From: Streptomyces sp. IMTB 2501
Lineage (GTDB): Bacteria; Actinomycetota; Actinomycetes; Streptomycetales; Streptomycetaceae
Assembly (NCBI RefSeq): GCF_001953885.1
Contig: NZ_MQUS01000046.1
Span: forward strand, 1 to 56,226
Direction: 5' to 3'
Length of the DNA stretch: 56,226 nucleotides
Position numbers and translations under genes: made by a program. Below, in pieces: positions 41,302 through 50,101 of this stretch. The number at the start of each line of letters is the position of its first letter. The stretch's first letter is position 1. The notes below the pieces were generated by a model, which was not told the origin of the DNA, searched no databases, and worked only from the letters and a program-made list of their open reading frames with translations.

Positions 41302-43023
41302 TTACCGGGTAGGGGGGAAGTCTGCTGTGTCCGTGGTGCGTACGGCCAGCGACCGGTCCGGATTGAGCCGTACGACGATGTGGCGCCGCCAGTGGGCGTC
41401 GTCACGCTCGGCGGTGTCCTCGCGCCAGTGGCAGCCGCGGGTCTCCTCGCGCAGCCGCGCGGCGGCGACCAGGACGCGGGCCACGCACAGGAGGTTGGTG
41501 GCCTCCCAGGTGTCGACGCCGGGCTCGGCGGTCTTGCCGTTCTCGGCGAGGGCGTCGCGGGCGTCCGTGTGCAACTGCTGCAGCTGTTCGGCGGCCCGGG
41601 CGAGGGACTCCTCGGAGCGCAGCACGGCGGCGCCCTCGGTCATGATCCGCTGGATGGCGAAGCGGGTCTCGGGGGCGAGCAGCGGGTGCGCGGGCTTCTC
41701 GGGGTGCGGGACCGGTACGGGCACGCGCGCGTGGAGGCCGTTCCCGGCACGGGCCCCGGCGATGTCGTCGGCGATCCGCTCCGCGTAGACGAGGCCTTCG
41801 AGGAGGGAGTTGGAGGCGAGCCGGTTGGCGCCGTGCACACCGGTGCAGGCGACCTCGCCGCACGCGTACAGGCCGGGCACGGTCGTACGGCCCCGGGCGT
41901 CGGTGCGGACGCCTCCGGAGGCGTAGTGAGCGGCCGGGGCGATCGGGATGGGCTCGGTGATCGGGTCGATGCCGTTGGCGCGGCAGGCGGCCAGGATGGT
42001 CGGGAAGCGGTGCTCCCACATCTCGGCGCCGAAGTGCCGGGCGTCGAGGAACATGTGCTCGGCACCCTGCTCCAGCATCCGCCGCATGATGCCCTTGGCG
42101 ACGATGTCCCGGGGCGCCAGCTCGGCCAGCTCGTGCTGTCCGACCATGAAACGCACGCCGTCGCCGTCGACCAGGTGGGCGCCCTCGCCGCGCACCGCCT
42201 CGGAGACCAGGGGCTGCTGGCCCTCGGCGTCCGGGCCGAGGAACAGCACGGTCGGATGGAACTGCACGAACTCCAGGTCGGAGACCTCGGCGCCCGCGCG
42301 CAGCGCCAGCGCCACGCCGTCACCGGTCGACACCGAGGGGTTGGTGGTCGCGGAGAACACCTGGCCCATGCCGCCGGTCGCGAGGACCACCGCGGGGGCG
42401 TGCACGGCGCCCACGCCGTCGTGCTGGCCCTCGCCCATCACGTGCAGCGTGACACCGGCCGTACGGCCCTCGGCGTCGGTCAGCAGGTCCAGCACGAGCG
42501 CGTTCTCGATGGTGCGCAGCCCACGCGCGCGCGTGGCCTCCACGAGCGCACGGGAGACCTCGGCGCCGCTCGCGTCGCCGCCCGCGTGCGCGATCCGGCG
42601 CCGGCGGTGCCCGCCCTCGCGGGTGAGGTGGATGTCGCCCCCGTCGTCGGTGTCGAAGTGCGCGCCGGTGGAGATCAGCCGCCGTACGGCGTCGGGGCCC
42701 TCGGTGACGAGGATCCGTACGGCCTCCTCGTCGCACAGGCCCACGCCGGCCACCAGGGTGTCCTCAAGGTGCTGTTCGGGCGTGTCGCCCTCGCCGAGCG
42801 CGGCGGCGATACCACCCTGCGCCCAGCGCGTGGAGCCGTCGTCGAGGCGGGCCTTGGTGACGACGACGGTCGTCAGGCCCGCGGCTTCGCAGCGCAGGGC
42901 CGCGGTCAGACCGGCCACTCCGGAACCGACGACGACCACGTCCGCGGAGATGGCCCAGCCGGGGGCGGGCGCGTGCAGTCGTATGCCTGTACTGGTGCCT
43001 GTGCTGGTGCCTGTGCTGGTCAC
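41302..43023 (-). CDS. nadB: L-aspartate oxidase
   Basis: FAD enzyme oxidising L-aspartate to iminoaspartate for quinolinate synthesis. The 573 residues include the FAD loop VVVVGSGVAGLTAALRCE, STRWAQGGIAAAL, the active-site region FVQFHPT and HFGAEMWEHRFPTI, and the C-terminal GVDTWEATNLL helical domain. The partner NadA is not in the window. GTG 43023 overlaps the panC stop (GTGA). A 12-bp tandem repeat encodes the TGTS repeats at the N-terminus, before the FAD domain. Confidence 0.96.
   Translation of the reverse strand: MTSTGTSTGTSTGIRLHAPAPGWAISADVVVVGSGVAGLTAALRCEAAGLTTVVVTKARLDDGSTRWAQGGIAAALGEGDTPEQHLEDTLVAGVGLCDEEAVRILVTEGPDAVRRLISTGAHFDTDDGGDIHLTREGGHRRRRIAHAGGDASGAEVSRALVEATRARGLRTIENALVLDLLTDAEGRTAGVTLHVMGEGQHDGVGAVHAPAVVLATGGMGQVFSATTNPSVSTGDGVALALRAGAEVSDLEFVQFHPTVLFLGPDAEGQQPLVSEAVRGEGAHLVDGDGVRFMVGQHELAELAPRDIVAKGIMRRMLEQGAEHMFLDARHFGAEMWEHRFPTILAACRANGIDPITEPIPIAPAAHYASGGVRTDARGRTTVPGLYACGEVACTGVHGANRLASNSLLEGLVYAERIADDIAGARAGNGLHARVPVPVPHPEKPAHPLLAPETRFAIQRIMTEGAAVLRSEESLARAAEQLQQLHTDARDALAENGKTAEPGVDTWEATNLLCVARVLVAAARLREETRGCHWREDTAERDDAHWRRHIVVRLNPDRSLAVRTTDTADFPPTR
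42986..43021. repeat. 12-bp tandem repeat in the nadB 5' end
   Basis: CCTGTACTGGTG, CCTGTGCTGGTG and CCTGTGCTGGTC follow each other (plus strand), encoding TGTS-TGTS-TG at the NadB N-terminus. Units are multiples of 3, so slippage would change length, not frame. Confidence 0.85.
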
Positions 43024-44012
43024 GAGGCGGCTCCGAAGGTGAGAGGAAGGTTGTCGATCAGCCGGGTCGTGCCGACCCGCGCGGCGACGGCGAGGACGGC
43101 CTCGCCGGTGAAGCCGTCGCCGATCTCCGTGAAGTCGGACGGGTCGACGAGAGCGAGATAGTCCAGTTCGAGCGGCGGGGCGAAGCGGGCGGCCTCGTCC
43201 AGCACCTGGCGGGCGGCGGCGCGGACGGCCGCCGGGCCGCCGGGGGACGCCGTGGCGACCGCGTGCGCGTCGGCGGCCGCGCGGGACTCCCCGAGGGCGC
43301 TCAGCGCCTCGGCACGCGCGCGCGTGGAGGGCACTTCGCGGGCCCGCGCGCGCAGGGCCTCCTGCGCGGCGTGCCGGTCGCAGCCGGCGAACAGCGCGCG
43401 GGACAGAGCGAGCGCGGTCAGCCGCTCCTCCGGGGAGAGATAGCGGTTGCGGCTGGACAGGGCGAGCCCGTCCGCCTCGCGCACGGTGGGTACGGCGACG
43501 ATCTCGACGCCGAAGTTCAGGTCCCGCACCATGCGCCGGATCAGGGCCAGTTGCTGGGCGTCCTTCTGCCCGAACAGGGCGACGTCGGGACGCGTGAGGT
43601 GCAGCAGCTTGGCGACGACGGTGAGCATGCCGTCGAAGTGGCCGGGCCGCGAGCCGCCCTCCAGCCGCTCGCCCATGGGGCCCGCGGTGATGCGGACCTG
43701 GGGGTCGCCGCCGGGGTAGACCTCGTCCACGGAGGGCGCGAACACCGCGTCGGCACCGGCCTGTTCGGCGATCTTCAGGTCGGCTTCGAGGGTGCGCGGA
43801 TAGCGGTCCAGGTCCTCACCCGCGCCGAACTGCAGCGGGTTGACGAAGACGGTGACGACGACCTCGCCCTGCGGGCCGGCGATCTCGCGCGCGGAGCGGA
43901 TCAGGGTGGCGTGGCCCTCGTGCAGGGCGCCCATGGTCATCACGACGGCGCGGCGGCCGCTCCGCACACGCGCGTGCAACTCGTCGGCGGTGTTCAGCAG
44001 GGCGGTGGTCAT
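43020..44012 (-). CDS. panC: pantoate-beta-alanine ligase (pantothenate synthetase)
   Basis: Joins pantoate and beta-alanine with ATP to give pantothenate. The 330-residue protein has the nucleotidyltransferase HIGH motif as MGALHEGHATLI, VFVNPLQFGAGEDLDRYPR, the pantoate loop VREADGLALSSRNRYLS and GQKDAQQLA. It is about 40 residues longer than E. coli PanC through an Ala/Arg-rich stretch (about 205-260). ATG 44012 overlaps the upstream DUF2520 gene stop (ATGA) and the stop overlaps nadB. Confidence 0.96.
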   Translation of the reverse strand: MTTALLNTADELHARVRSGRRAVVMTMGALHEGHATLIRSAREIAGPQGEVVVTVFVNPLQFGAGEDLDRYPRTLEADLKIAEQAGADAVFAPSVDEVYPGGDPQVRITAGPMGERLEGGSRPGHFDGMLTVVAKLLHLTRPDVALFGQKDAQQLALIRRMVRDLNFGVEIVAVPTVREADGLALSSRNRYLSPEERLTALALSRALFAGCDRHAAQEALRARAREVPSTRARAEALSALGESRAAADAHAVATASPGGPAAVRAAARQVLDEAARFAPPLELDYLALVDPSDFTEIGDGFTGEAVLAVAARVGTTRLIDNLPLTFGAAS

Positions 44013-44956
44013 CGGTCGTTCCCCTCGGTGCCGTGAGTGCCTCTCGTGCCGCCGGTCCCGTCGGCCAGTACGCCGAGCAGGTCCTCGGCGAGTTCCGGCT
44101 TCAGCAGGCCGTGCGCGAGCGCCCGGTCGGCGGTCGCGCGAGCCATCGCGACATAGCCCGCGACGGTCTGCGGGGCGTGCTTGCGCAGCTCGGTGATGTG
44201 CGCGGCGACCGTGCCGGCGTCCCCGCGCGCGACGGGCCCGGTGAGCGCCGCGTCGCCCGAGCGCAGCGCGTTGTCCAGGGCGGCGCCGAGCAGCGGGCCG
44301 AGCATCCGGTCGGGCGCCTCGACGCCCGCCGTGCGCAGCAGCTCCATGGACTGGGCGACCAGGGTCACCAGGTGGTTGGCGCCGAGTGCGAGGGCCGCGT
44401 GGTAGAGCGGGCGGTTCTGCTCGCTGATCCACTCCGGTTCGCCGCCCATCTCGATCACGAGGGCCTCGGCGGCCAGGCGCAGTTCCTCCGGCGCGGTGAC
44501 GCCGAAGGAGCAGCCGGCGAGGCGCTGGACGTCCACGGGGGTGCCGGTGAAGGTCATCGCCGGGTGCAGCGCCAGCGGCAGCGCGCCCACGCGCGTGGCC
44601 GGGTCGAGGACCCCCGCGCCGTAGCGGCCGGAGGTGTGCACGAGCAGCTGTCCCGGCCGTACCGCGCCGGTCTCCACGAGGCCGTCGACCAGGCCGGGCA
44701 GGACGTCGTCGGGGACGGTCAGCAGCACCAGGTCGGCGCGGTTCAGGACCTCGGCGGGCGGCACCAGCGGCACGTCCGGGAGCATGGTCTCGGCGCGCCT
44801 GCGGGAGGCGTCGGAGACGCCGGAGACGGCCACCGGGCGGTGCCCGGCGAGCTGGAGGGACGCGGCGAGCGCGGGGCCCACGCGGCCGGCGCCGACGACG
44901 CCGACGGTGAGCCGCGCGGGGCGGTCCTTGAGGTCTGGCTGGTGGACTGTACTCAC
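44009..44956 (-). CDS. Rossmann-fold and DUF2520 domain protein, first gene of the CoA/NAD operon
   Basis: A 315-residue protein. N-terminal NAD(P)-binding domain VGVVGAGRVGPALAASLQLAGH (core GAGRVGPALA), then LVLLTVPDDVLP and the DUF2520 helical domain with HPAMTFTG and LYHAALALGANHLVTLV. The overall plan is like ketopantoate/6-phosphogluconate reductases. The same gene precedes panC in many actinobacteria. A role as a ketopantoate reductase substituting for PanE is a reasonable guess. GTG 44956. Confidence 0.9.
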   Translation of the reverse strand: MSTVHQPDLKDRPARLTVGVVGAGRVGPALAASLQLAGHRPVAVSGVSDASRRRAETMLPDVPLVPPAEVLNRADLVLLTVPDDVLPGLVDGLVETGAVRPGQLLVHTSGRYGAGVLDPATRVGALPLALHPAMTFTGTPVDVQRLAGCSFGVTAPEELRLAAEALVIEMGGEPEWISEQNRPLYHAALALGANHLVTLVAQSMELLRTAGVEAPDRMLGPLLGAALDNALRSGDAALTGPVARGDAGTVAAHITELRKHAPQTVAGYVAMARATADRALAHGLLKPELAEDLLGVLADGTGGTRGTHGTEGNDR

Positions 44957-45169
44957 GCGACGGCGGCCTTCCCGTTCCAGTCCGCTCTGGGTACCGGACG
45001 ATTTCTCGTCATGTTAACGCTATCTCGGTCCCGTGCGGATCGGTCGTCCACAGGCTGTGGGTTTCACCACGCCGTCGGACCGCCGAGGCGCGGGGGGCTC
45101 CCCCGCCTCCCGGCCGGCCGCCCGGAAACCTCAGTGCCCCGCCGGCCGGGGCAGGGCATCATCGCGCGC

Positions 45170-46327
45170 ATGAGCGACACGGCGGAACAGGACGAGAAAC
45201 GGTCGGTGTACGAGCGGCGCCCGGCCGCTCTGCGGGTGGCGCGCCGCGTGTTGTGGCGCCCCGTCTTCGAGGCCACGATCCGGGAACGGCTGGACTGGCT
45301 CACGCGGACGGCTCCGCAGGTTTACGACCTGGACGAGCGGGCGGACATGTACGGCGGCCGGATCGTGGCCGCCCTGGAGGAGCGGGTCGCCGGCCTGCTC
45401 GGTACGGAGGCCGCCGCCTTCTTCCCGACCGGCACGATGGCCCAACAGGTGGCGCTGCGCTGCTGGGCGGCCCGCACCGGCAACCCCACGGTCGCCCTGC
45501 ACCCCCTCGCCCACCCCGAATTGCATGAACGGAATGCGTTCAGCCAGGTCAGCGGCCTGCGCCCGGTACGTGTGACGAGCGAGCCCCGGCTGCCCACGGC
45601 CGCGGAGACACGCGACTTCGACGAGCCCTTCGGCGCGCTGATGCTGGAACTGCCGCTCCGGGACGCCGGTTATGTGCTGCCCTCGTGGGAGGAGCTGACC
45701 GAGGTCGTGGAGGCGGCACGGGAGCGCGACGCGGTGGTGCACTTCGACGGCGCGCGCCTGTGGGAGACCACCGAGCACTTCGGCCGCCCCCTGGACGAGA
45801 TCGCCGGCCTCGCCGACACCGTCTACGTGTCGTTCTACAAGTCCCTCGGCGGCTTCGGCGGCGCCGCGCTCGCGGGCCCGAAGACCCTGATCGAGGAGGC
45901 AACGACCTGGCGGCACCGGTACGGCGGAATGGTCTTCCAACAGTTCCCGACGGCGCTGGCGGCGCTCGCCGGGCTGGAGACGGAACTGCCCCGGCTGCCG
46001 GACTATGTGCGGCACGCGCGCGTGGTGGCCGCCGCGCTGCGCGAGGGATTCGCCGCGGCCGGGCTGCCCTGGGCACGCGTCCAGCCGGAGGTGCCGCACA
46101 CCCACGAGTTCCGGGTCTGGCTGCCGTACGACCCCGACGTGCTGGCCGAGGCAGCGGTACGGCAGATGGAGGAGACCTCGGTGGGCCTGTTCGGACGCTC
46201 CTGGGACCGCGGCGGACCGGACCTGGCGTTCACCGAGGTCACGGTCGGCGCGGCGGGCCTGGAGTGGACGGCCGACGACGTACGCGCGGCCGTCGCCGGC
46301 TTCGTGGACCGACTGCCCGCGCCGTGA
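45170..46327 (+). CDS. threonine aldolase/beta-eliminating lyase family PLP enzyme
   Basis: A 385-residue fold-type I PLP protein. Lys binding PLP lies in VYVSFYKSLGGFGGAAL; other marks are AAAFFPTGTMAQQVALRCW, HPLAHPELHERNAFSQVSG (in parts) and HFDGARLWE (Asp that contacts the pyridine N). The substrate may be L-threonine or another beta-hydroxy amino acid. ATG 45170. Divergent from the pan/nad operon; the downstream gene is convergent. Confidence 0.9.
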   Translation: MSDTAEQDEKRSVYERRPAALRVARRVLWRPVFEATIRERLDWLTRTAPQVYDLDERADMYGGRIVAALEERVAGLLGTEAAAFFPTGTMAQQVALRCWAARTGNPTVALHPLAHPELHERNAFSQVSGLRPVRVTSEPRLPTAAETRDFDEPFGALMLELPLRDAGYVLPSWEELTEVVEAARERDAVVHFDGARLWETTEHFGRPLDEIAGLADTVYVSFYKSLGGFGGAALAGPKTLIEEATTWRHRYGGMVFQQFPTALAALAGLETELPRLPDYVRHARVVAAALREGFAAAGLPWARVQPEVPHTHEFRVWLPYDPDVLAEAAVRQMEETSVGLFGRSWDRGGPDLAFTEVTVGAAGLEWTADDVRAAVAGFVDRLPAP

Positions 46328-46374
46328 TCACAGGACGCGGGCGTACGTGATGACACGGGGCCGCACGTGGCTGA

Positions 46375-46581
46375 TCACAGGGCGCGCGGGTGCAGCCACC
46401 GGCGCAGGGCGTAGCGCACGCGCCCGCGCGCAGGGCGCTCGGCGATGACCGCGTTGAAACGCCGGTAGTCGCGTACTTCGCGGACCACGCCGGCGTCGTG
46501 CCGGCCGGGCGCGGGCGGCTCCGGCTCGCCGAGTACACGGGCGCGGTAGCTGTCGAGGAGGTACTGCTGGGTGATGCTCAT
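46375..46581 (-). CDS. 68-residue conserved protein
   Basis: MSITQQYLLDSYRARVLGEPEPPAPGRHD (in part) then VREVRDYRRFNAVIAERPARGRVRYALRRWL: mostly basic and helical, no membrane segment. Conserved in Streptomyces next to an ArsR-type gene. GAAGGCGATC precedes ATG 46581. Function unknown. Divergent from the ArsR gene with a 31-bp perfect palindrome between them, so it may be a regulated target. Confidence 0.8.
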   Translation of the reverse strand: MSITQQYLLDSYRARVLGEPEPPAPGRHDAGVVREVRDYRRFNAVIAERPARGRVRYALRRWLHPRAL

Positions 46582-46708
46582 GGCGGATCGCCTTCTCGGA
46601 AGGTCTCGGGACGAGAACTGGCAGGTCCGGCCACCGACCGCTCGGTGACCGTTCGGGCTCCGCGGCTGCCCCGGTGCCTCCAGACTGCTCCTGACCAGGG
46701 CCGCTGTC

Positions 46709-46739
46709 CCGTGGATTGACGGCTGCCGTCAATCCACGG
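46709..46739. promoter_or_regulatory. 31-bp perfect palindrome, likely operator
   Basis: CCGTGGATTGACGGC (46709-46723), T, GCCGTCAATCCACGG (46725-46739): 15-bp arms around one central base without mismatch. Each arm contains TTGACG, which could serve as a -35 box in either direction. It lies 35 bp before the ArsR start and 127 bp before the small divergent gene. Confidence 0.88.
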
Positions 46740-46774
46740 CGCCGCTGTCAGTGGCCGGGTGCACGATGGACGGC

Positions 46775-47917
46775 ATGAGCGTGACCATCGACATCACCGG
46801 ACTCGCCGCTGACGGGGGTGCCCCCGGCTTGAGCGAGGCCGAGAGGTGGGGGAGGGTCTCCGTCGTGCCCTCCCCGCTGGCGGAACTGGGGATGGCCCTG
46901 CACGCCCTCAGCGAGCCCGGTCACCACCCCGGCCTCCAGGGCTGGGCGACCGCCGTCTCGTCCCGGCTGGACCCCTGCCTGGCCGACCGGCTGTGCGAGG
47001 CGGACTTCCTGTGGCGTACGACGTTCTCGGACGTCTTCGCCCCGTTCGCGGGCATCCCCGGCGGCCGCACGCTCCCCGGCGCCACACTCGCGGAGGACCT
47101 GGACCTGCTGGACAAGCTGACGGACGAACAGTTCGTCAGCGCCGCCCTGGAGTTCAGCTGCCGGCTGCGTTACGACGTCGAGGCCCCCGGCCCGCTGGAC
47201 GACCCGGAGCTGCGCCGTCGCTCCCTGGAACTGGCGGCAGCGCGCGGTGCCGTACAGGAGCGGTTCACACATCGGCTGCTGGAGGACCCGCCGGTGGTCC
47301 GCGCCTGGTTCCGGCAGCTGATGCTCGACTGCGACGAGGCGTTCTTCGCCGACACCTGGGCCCGGGTCCAGCCGCAGCTCGCCGCGGACGCCCGGCACAA
47401 GACCGAGCTGCTGCGCCGCGCGGGTCTCGCCGAAGCCCTCGCGTCCCTCTCCCAGGCCGTCTCGCTGGACGAGGAGGCCGCGCTCATCACAATCGACAAG
47501 CTGTCGGTGGGCCGCACTGCCACGGGCGACGGCGGCCTGGTCCTGATGCCGACCAGCCTCGGCTGGCCGCATCTCCTGGTCCTGCACCGGTTCGGCTGGC
47601 AGCCGTCGATCTCCTATCCCGCGAGCGGCTCCCGCCCGCAGGCCCCGTCAGTGGAACAGCTCACCCGCCGCATGGAGGCGCTGGCCCACCCGGTGCGGAT
47701 GCGGCTGTGCCGCCATCTGGCCCGCGCCCCGCACACCACGAGCGAACTGGCCGAGGCCCACGGCATGTCGGCACCCGAGATATCCCGGCATCTCGCGGTG
47801 CTGAAGAAAGCGGGCCTGATCACCGACTGCCGCCGCGGCCGCTACGTCCAGCACCAGCTGGACCTGACAGCGGTGGCCCGGCTGGGCAGCGACTTCATCG
47901 AGGGCGTCTTGCGCTGA
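46775..47917 (+). CDS. ArsR-type helix-turn-helix regulator with N-terminal DUF5937-like domain
   Basis: A 380-residue regulator. About 270 residues form a conserved N-terminal ligand-like domain (SPLAELGMALHALSEPGHHPG, CEADFLWRTTFSDVFAPF), then an ArsR winged helix at the end: ALAHPVRMRLCRHLA, TTSELAEAHGMSAPEISRHLAVLKKAGLI (recognition EISRHLAVLK). It may respond to a small ligand. ATG 46775 gives the family start MSVTIDITGL; GTG 46751 and ATG 46766 are alternatives. A Streptomyces hairpin element (46814-46855) is inserted in frame after residue 12, adding about 13 residues compared with relatives I remember. Confidence 0.88.
   Translation: MSVTIDITGLAADGGAPGLSEAERWGRVSVVPSPLAELGMALHALSEPGHHPGLQGWATAVSSRLDPCLADRLCEADFLWRTTFSDVFAPFAGIPGGRTLPGATLAEDLDLLDKLTDEQFVSAALEFSCRLRYDVEAPGPLDDPELRRRSLELAAARGAVQERFTHRLLEDPPVVRAWFRQLMLDCDEAFFADTWARVQPQLAADARHKTELLRRAGLAEALASLSQAVSLDEEAALITIDKLSVGRTATGDGGLVLMPTSLGWPHLLVLHRFGWQPSISYPASGSRPQAPSVEQLTRRMEALAHPVRMRLCRHLARAPHTTSELAEAHGMSAPEISRHLAVLKKAGLITDCRRGRYVQHQLDLTAVARLGSDFIEGVLR
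46814..46855. repeat. Streptomyces hairpin element inserted in a coding sequence
   Basis: GGGGGTGCCCCC, then GAGCGAGGCCGAGA and GGTGGGGGAG: a relative of the intergenic element at 27102-27137 (GAGCGAAGCCGAGA core). It reads GGAPGLSEAERWG in frame in the ArsR-type protein. Confidence 0.7.
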
Positions 47918-48143
47918 CGGGTCCTTGCCGGAGCGGGCTGTGGCTGTGGTGGCGGAGGGGTGCGCCGGCACCTCGCTGCAGCGGGCCTCGGCCGTGGCGG
48001 CCGGGGGCTGCGGTGACGCCTCGGAGGGGCCGGGCCAACCGTGGCCGGGAGGGCCCGCGCCGGTGTCTCGCCGAGTCAGCCTCAGTCGTCGCCCAGGGGC
48101 AGCGAGGGCTCCTCGCCGTGGCCGGTCTCAGCCGTGGCCGGTC
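47918..48143. other. gap with duplicated gene tail
   Basis: 226 bp without a gene. Near its right end, a 16-bp unit TCTCAGCCGTGGCCGG is repeated in tandem up to 48145, copying the 3' end of the response regulator gene (GGH-G-stop). The rest is GC-rich filler. Confidence 0.55.
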
Positions 48144-48815
48144 TCAGCCGTGGCCGCCCGCGCGGACCAGGCCCGTCTCGTAGGCCAGCACCACCACCTG
48201 CACGCGGTCGCGCAGGCCGAGCTTGGTCAGGATGCGGCCCACATGGGTCTTCACCGTCGCCTCGCTCAGCACGAGACGGGCCGCGATCTCGCCGTTGGAC
48301 ATGCCCTGCGCGACCAGCACCATCACCTCGCGTTCCCGGTCGGTGAGCCGCTCCAGCTCCTTGTGCTGCGGCTCCTTGCCGGCGGAGGGCAGCATCGGCG
48401 CGAAGCGGTCCAGCAGGCGCCGGGTGGTGGAGGGCGCCACGACCGCGTCGCCGCTGTGCACCGCGCGGATCGCGGCCAGCAGGTCACCGGGCGGCACGTC
48501 CTTGAGCATGAAGCCGGAGGCGCCCGCCTTCAGCCCGGAGAAGGCGTACTCGTCCAGGTCGAACGTGGTCAGGATGAGCACCTTGGGCGGGTTGGGCTCG
48601 GCGCAGATCCGCCGGGTGGTCTCCACCCCGTCCAGCTTCGGCATACGGACGTCCATCAGGACGACGTCGACGGCCGTGGACCGCAGCACCTGCAGGGCCT
48701 CGACCCCGTCGCCCGCCTCCGCGACGACCTCCATGTCCGGCTGGGCGGCGAGCACCATCCGGAACCCGGTGCGCAGCAGCACCTGGTCGTCGACGAGCAT
48801 CACGCGGATCGTCAT
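48144..48815 (-). CDS. NarL/LuxR family response regulator
   Basis: A 223-residue regulator. Receiver domain: VDDQ, phosphoacceptor Asp55 (LMDVRMPKLDG), Lys in FMLKDVPPG. C-terminal LuxR helix-turn-helix: LTDREREVMVLVAQGMSNGEIA, SEATVKTHVGRILTKLGL (parts shown). ATG 48815. The histidine kinase gene lies 80 bp upstream on the same strand; the gap holds a TGACA-GG-TGTCA palindrome. Targets unknown. Confidence 0.95.
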   Translation of the reverse strand: MTIRVMLVDDQVLLRTGFRMVLAAQPDMEVVAEAGDGVEALQVLRSTAVDVVLMDVRMPKLDGVETTRRICAEPNPPKVLILTTFDLDEYAFSGLKAGASGFMLKDVPPGDLLAAIRAVHSGDAVVAPSTTRRLLDRFAPMLPSAGKEPQHKELERLTDREREVMVLVAQGMSNGEIAARLVLSEATVKTHVGRILTKLGLRDRVQVVVLAYETGLVRAGGHG

Positions 48816-48863
48816 CGGGTCTCTTTCGTCGGGGGCGGGCGGTGGTGCTTCAGGACGAGGGTG

Positions 48864-48875
48864 TGACAGGTGTCA
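48864..48875. promoter_or_regulatory. 12-bp palindrome between kinase and regulator genes
   Basis: TGACA-GG-TGTCA (48864-48875) is a perfect palindrome in the 80-bp gap upstream of the response regulator gene; candidate autoregulatory or accessory site. Confidence 0.4.
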
Positions 48876-48895
48876 ACAGGGGGCGTACGGCCACG

Positions 48896-50101
48896 TCAGT
48901 GCGCCGGTTTGAGCGGGAGCAGGGCGCTGATGCGGAATCCTCCGCCCGGACGCGGGCCGGCGTCCAGCGTGCCGCCGACCATACCGACCCGCTCGCGCAT
49001 ACCGATCAGGCCGTGCCCCTGGCCGTCCGCGCCGCCCTCCTCGTACAGCTCGTGCGGGGCGCCCTTGCCGTCGTCCTCGACGAGCAGGCCGAGCCCGTCG
49101 TCGAAGTAGACCAGCCGCACGCTCGCGCCCGCGTTGGGTCCGCCGTGCTTGCGGGTGTTGGTGAGCGCCTCCTGCACGATCCGGTACGCGGTCAGCTCCA
49201 CTCCGCTGGGCAGCGGGCGCGGGGTTCCCTCGACCTTGAAGTCGACCGGGAGGCCGGAGCTGCGGCACTTCTCGATGAGGTCGTCGATCTGCTCGACATC
49301 GGGCTGGGGGACATACTCCCCGCTCTCCTGGTGCTCGCCGGTACGCAGCACGCCCAGCAGGCGGCGCATCTCGGCGAGTGCCTGACGACCGGTGGAGGAG
49401 ATCGTCTCCAGGGCCTTCTTTGCCTGGTCGGGGGCGGTGTCGAGGACGTAGGCGGCGCCGTCGGCCTGCACCACCATCACCGACACGTTGTGCGCGACGA
49501 CATCGTGCAGCTCGCGCGCGATCCGGGCGCGTTCGGCGGCCACCGCGACCTTCGACTGCGCCTCGCGCTCCTTCTCCAGGCGGGCCGCGCGCTCCTCCAG
49601 CTGGGCGAAGTAGGCGCGCCGGGTGCGCATGGAGTCGCCGAGCACCCAGGCGAGCGCGAAGGGCACGGTCTGGAAGACCGCGATGGCGATCTGCCCGGCG
49701 AAGCTGGAGTGCGGCGTCGGCCAGCGCATCTGCGCGACGGTCGCCGCGACGAGGCTGACGGCGAGGGCGAGCCGCGAGGCCCAGCGGGAACCGATCGCGG
49801 CGACGGTGTACGTGATCACCAGCATCGCGAAGTCGGCGAGGGTCGTCCCCACGTCCAGGACCAGCTGGACCAGCCCGGTCGCGCACGCGACCAGCAGCAT
49901 CGGCTCCGGGTAACGGCGGCGCAGCGCGACGACGACGCCCAGGACGACGGACACGGTCATCGCCGCGACGACCGATCCGTGGTGCCCCGGCGCCCCGTTC
50001 AGATTGACCACGCTCAGGCCGGACAGCCCGAGCAGGGTGACGGCCCAGAAGGTGTCGACCCAGGTCGGGTGGCGGCGGAGGAAGTCATAGAGGCGCTGCA
50101 C
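48896..50101 (-). CDS. sensor histidine kinase (HisKA_3, DesK/LiaS type)
   Basis: A 401-residue kinase with about five to six membrane helices in the first 155 residues, a coiled coil (AQLEERAARLEKEREAQ), phosphoacceptor His199 in ARELHDVVAHNVSVM, and an HATPase_c domain with ALTNTRKHGG, VEDDGKGAP and GHGLIGMRERVG. Membrane-intrinsic sensing is likely since no extracellular domain exists. GTG 50101 follows a TACTCT-like -10 box by 7 nt, so the message may be leaderless. It pairs with the regulator downstream. Confidence 0.95.
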   Translation of the reverse strand: MQRLYDFLRRHPTWVDTFWAVTLLGLSGLSVVNLNGAPGHHGSVVAAMTVSVVLGVVVALRRRYPEPMLLVACATGLVQLVLDVGTTLADFAMLVITYTVAAIGSRWASRLALAVSLVAATVAQMRWPTPHSSFAGQIAIAVFQTVPFALAWVLGDSMRTRRAYFAQLEERAARLEKEREAQSKVAVAAERARIARELHDVVAHNVSVMVVQADGAAYVLDTAPDQAKKALETISSTGRQALAEMRRLLGVLRTGEHQESGEYVPQPDVEQIDDLIEKCRSSGLPVDFKVEGTPRPLPSGVELTAYRIVQEALTNTRKHGGPNAGASVRLVYFDDGLGLLVEDDGKGAPHELYEEGGADGQGHGLIGMRERVGMVGGTLDAGPRPGGGFRISALLPLKPAH

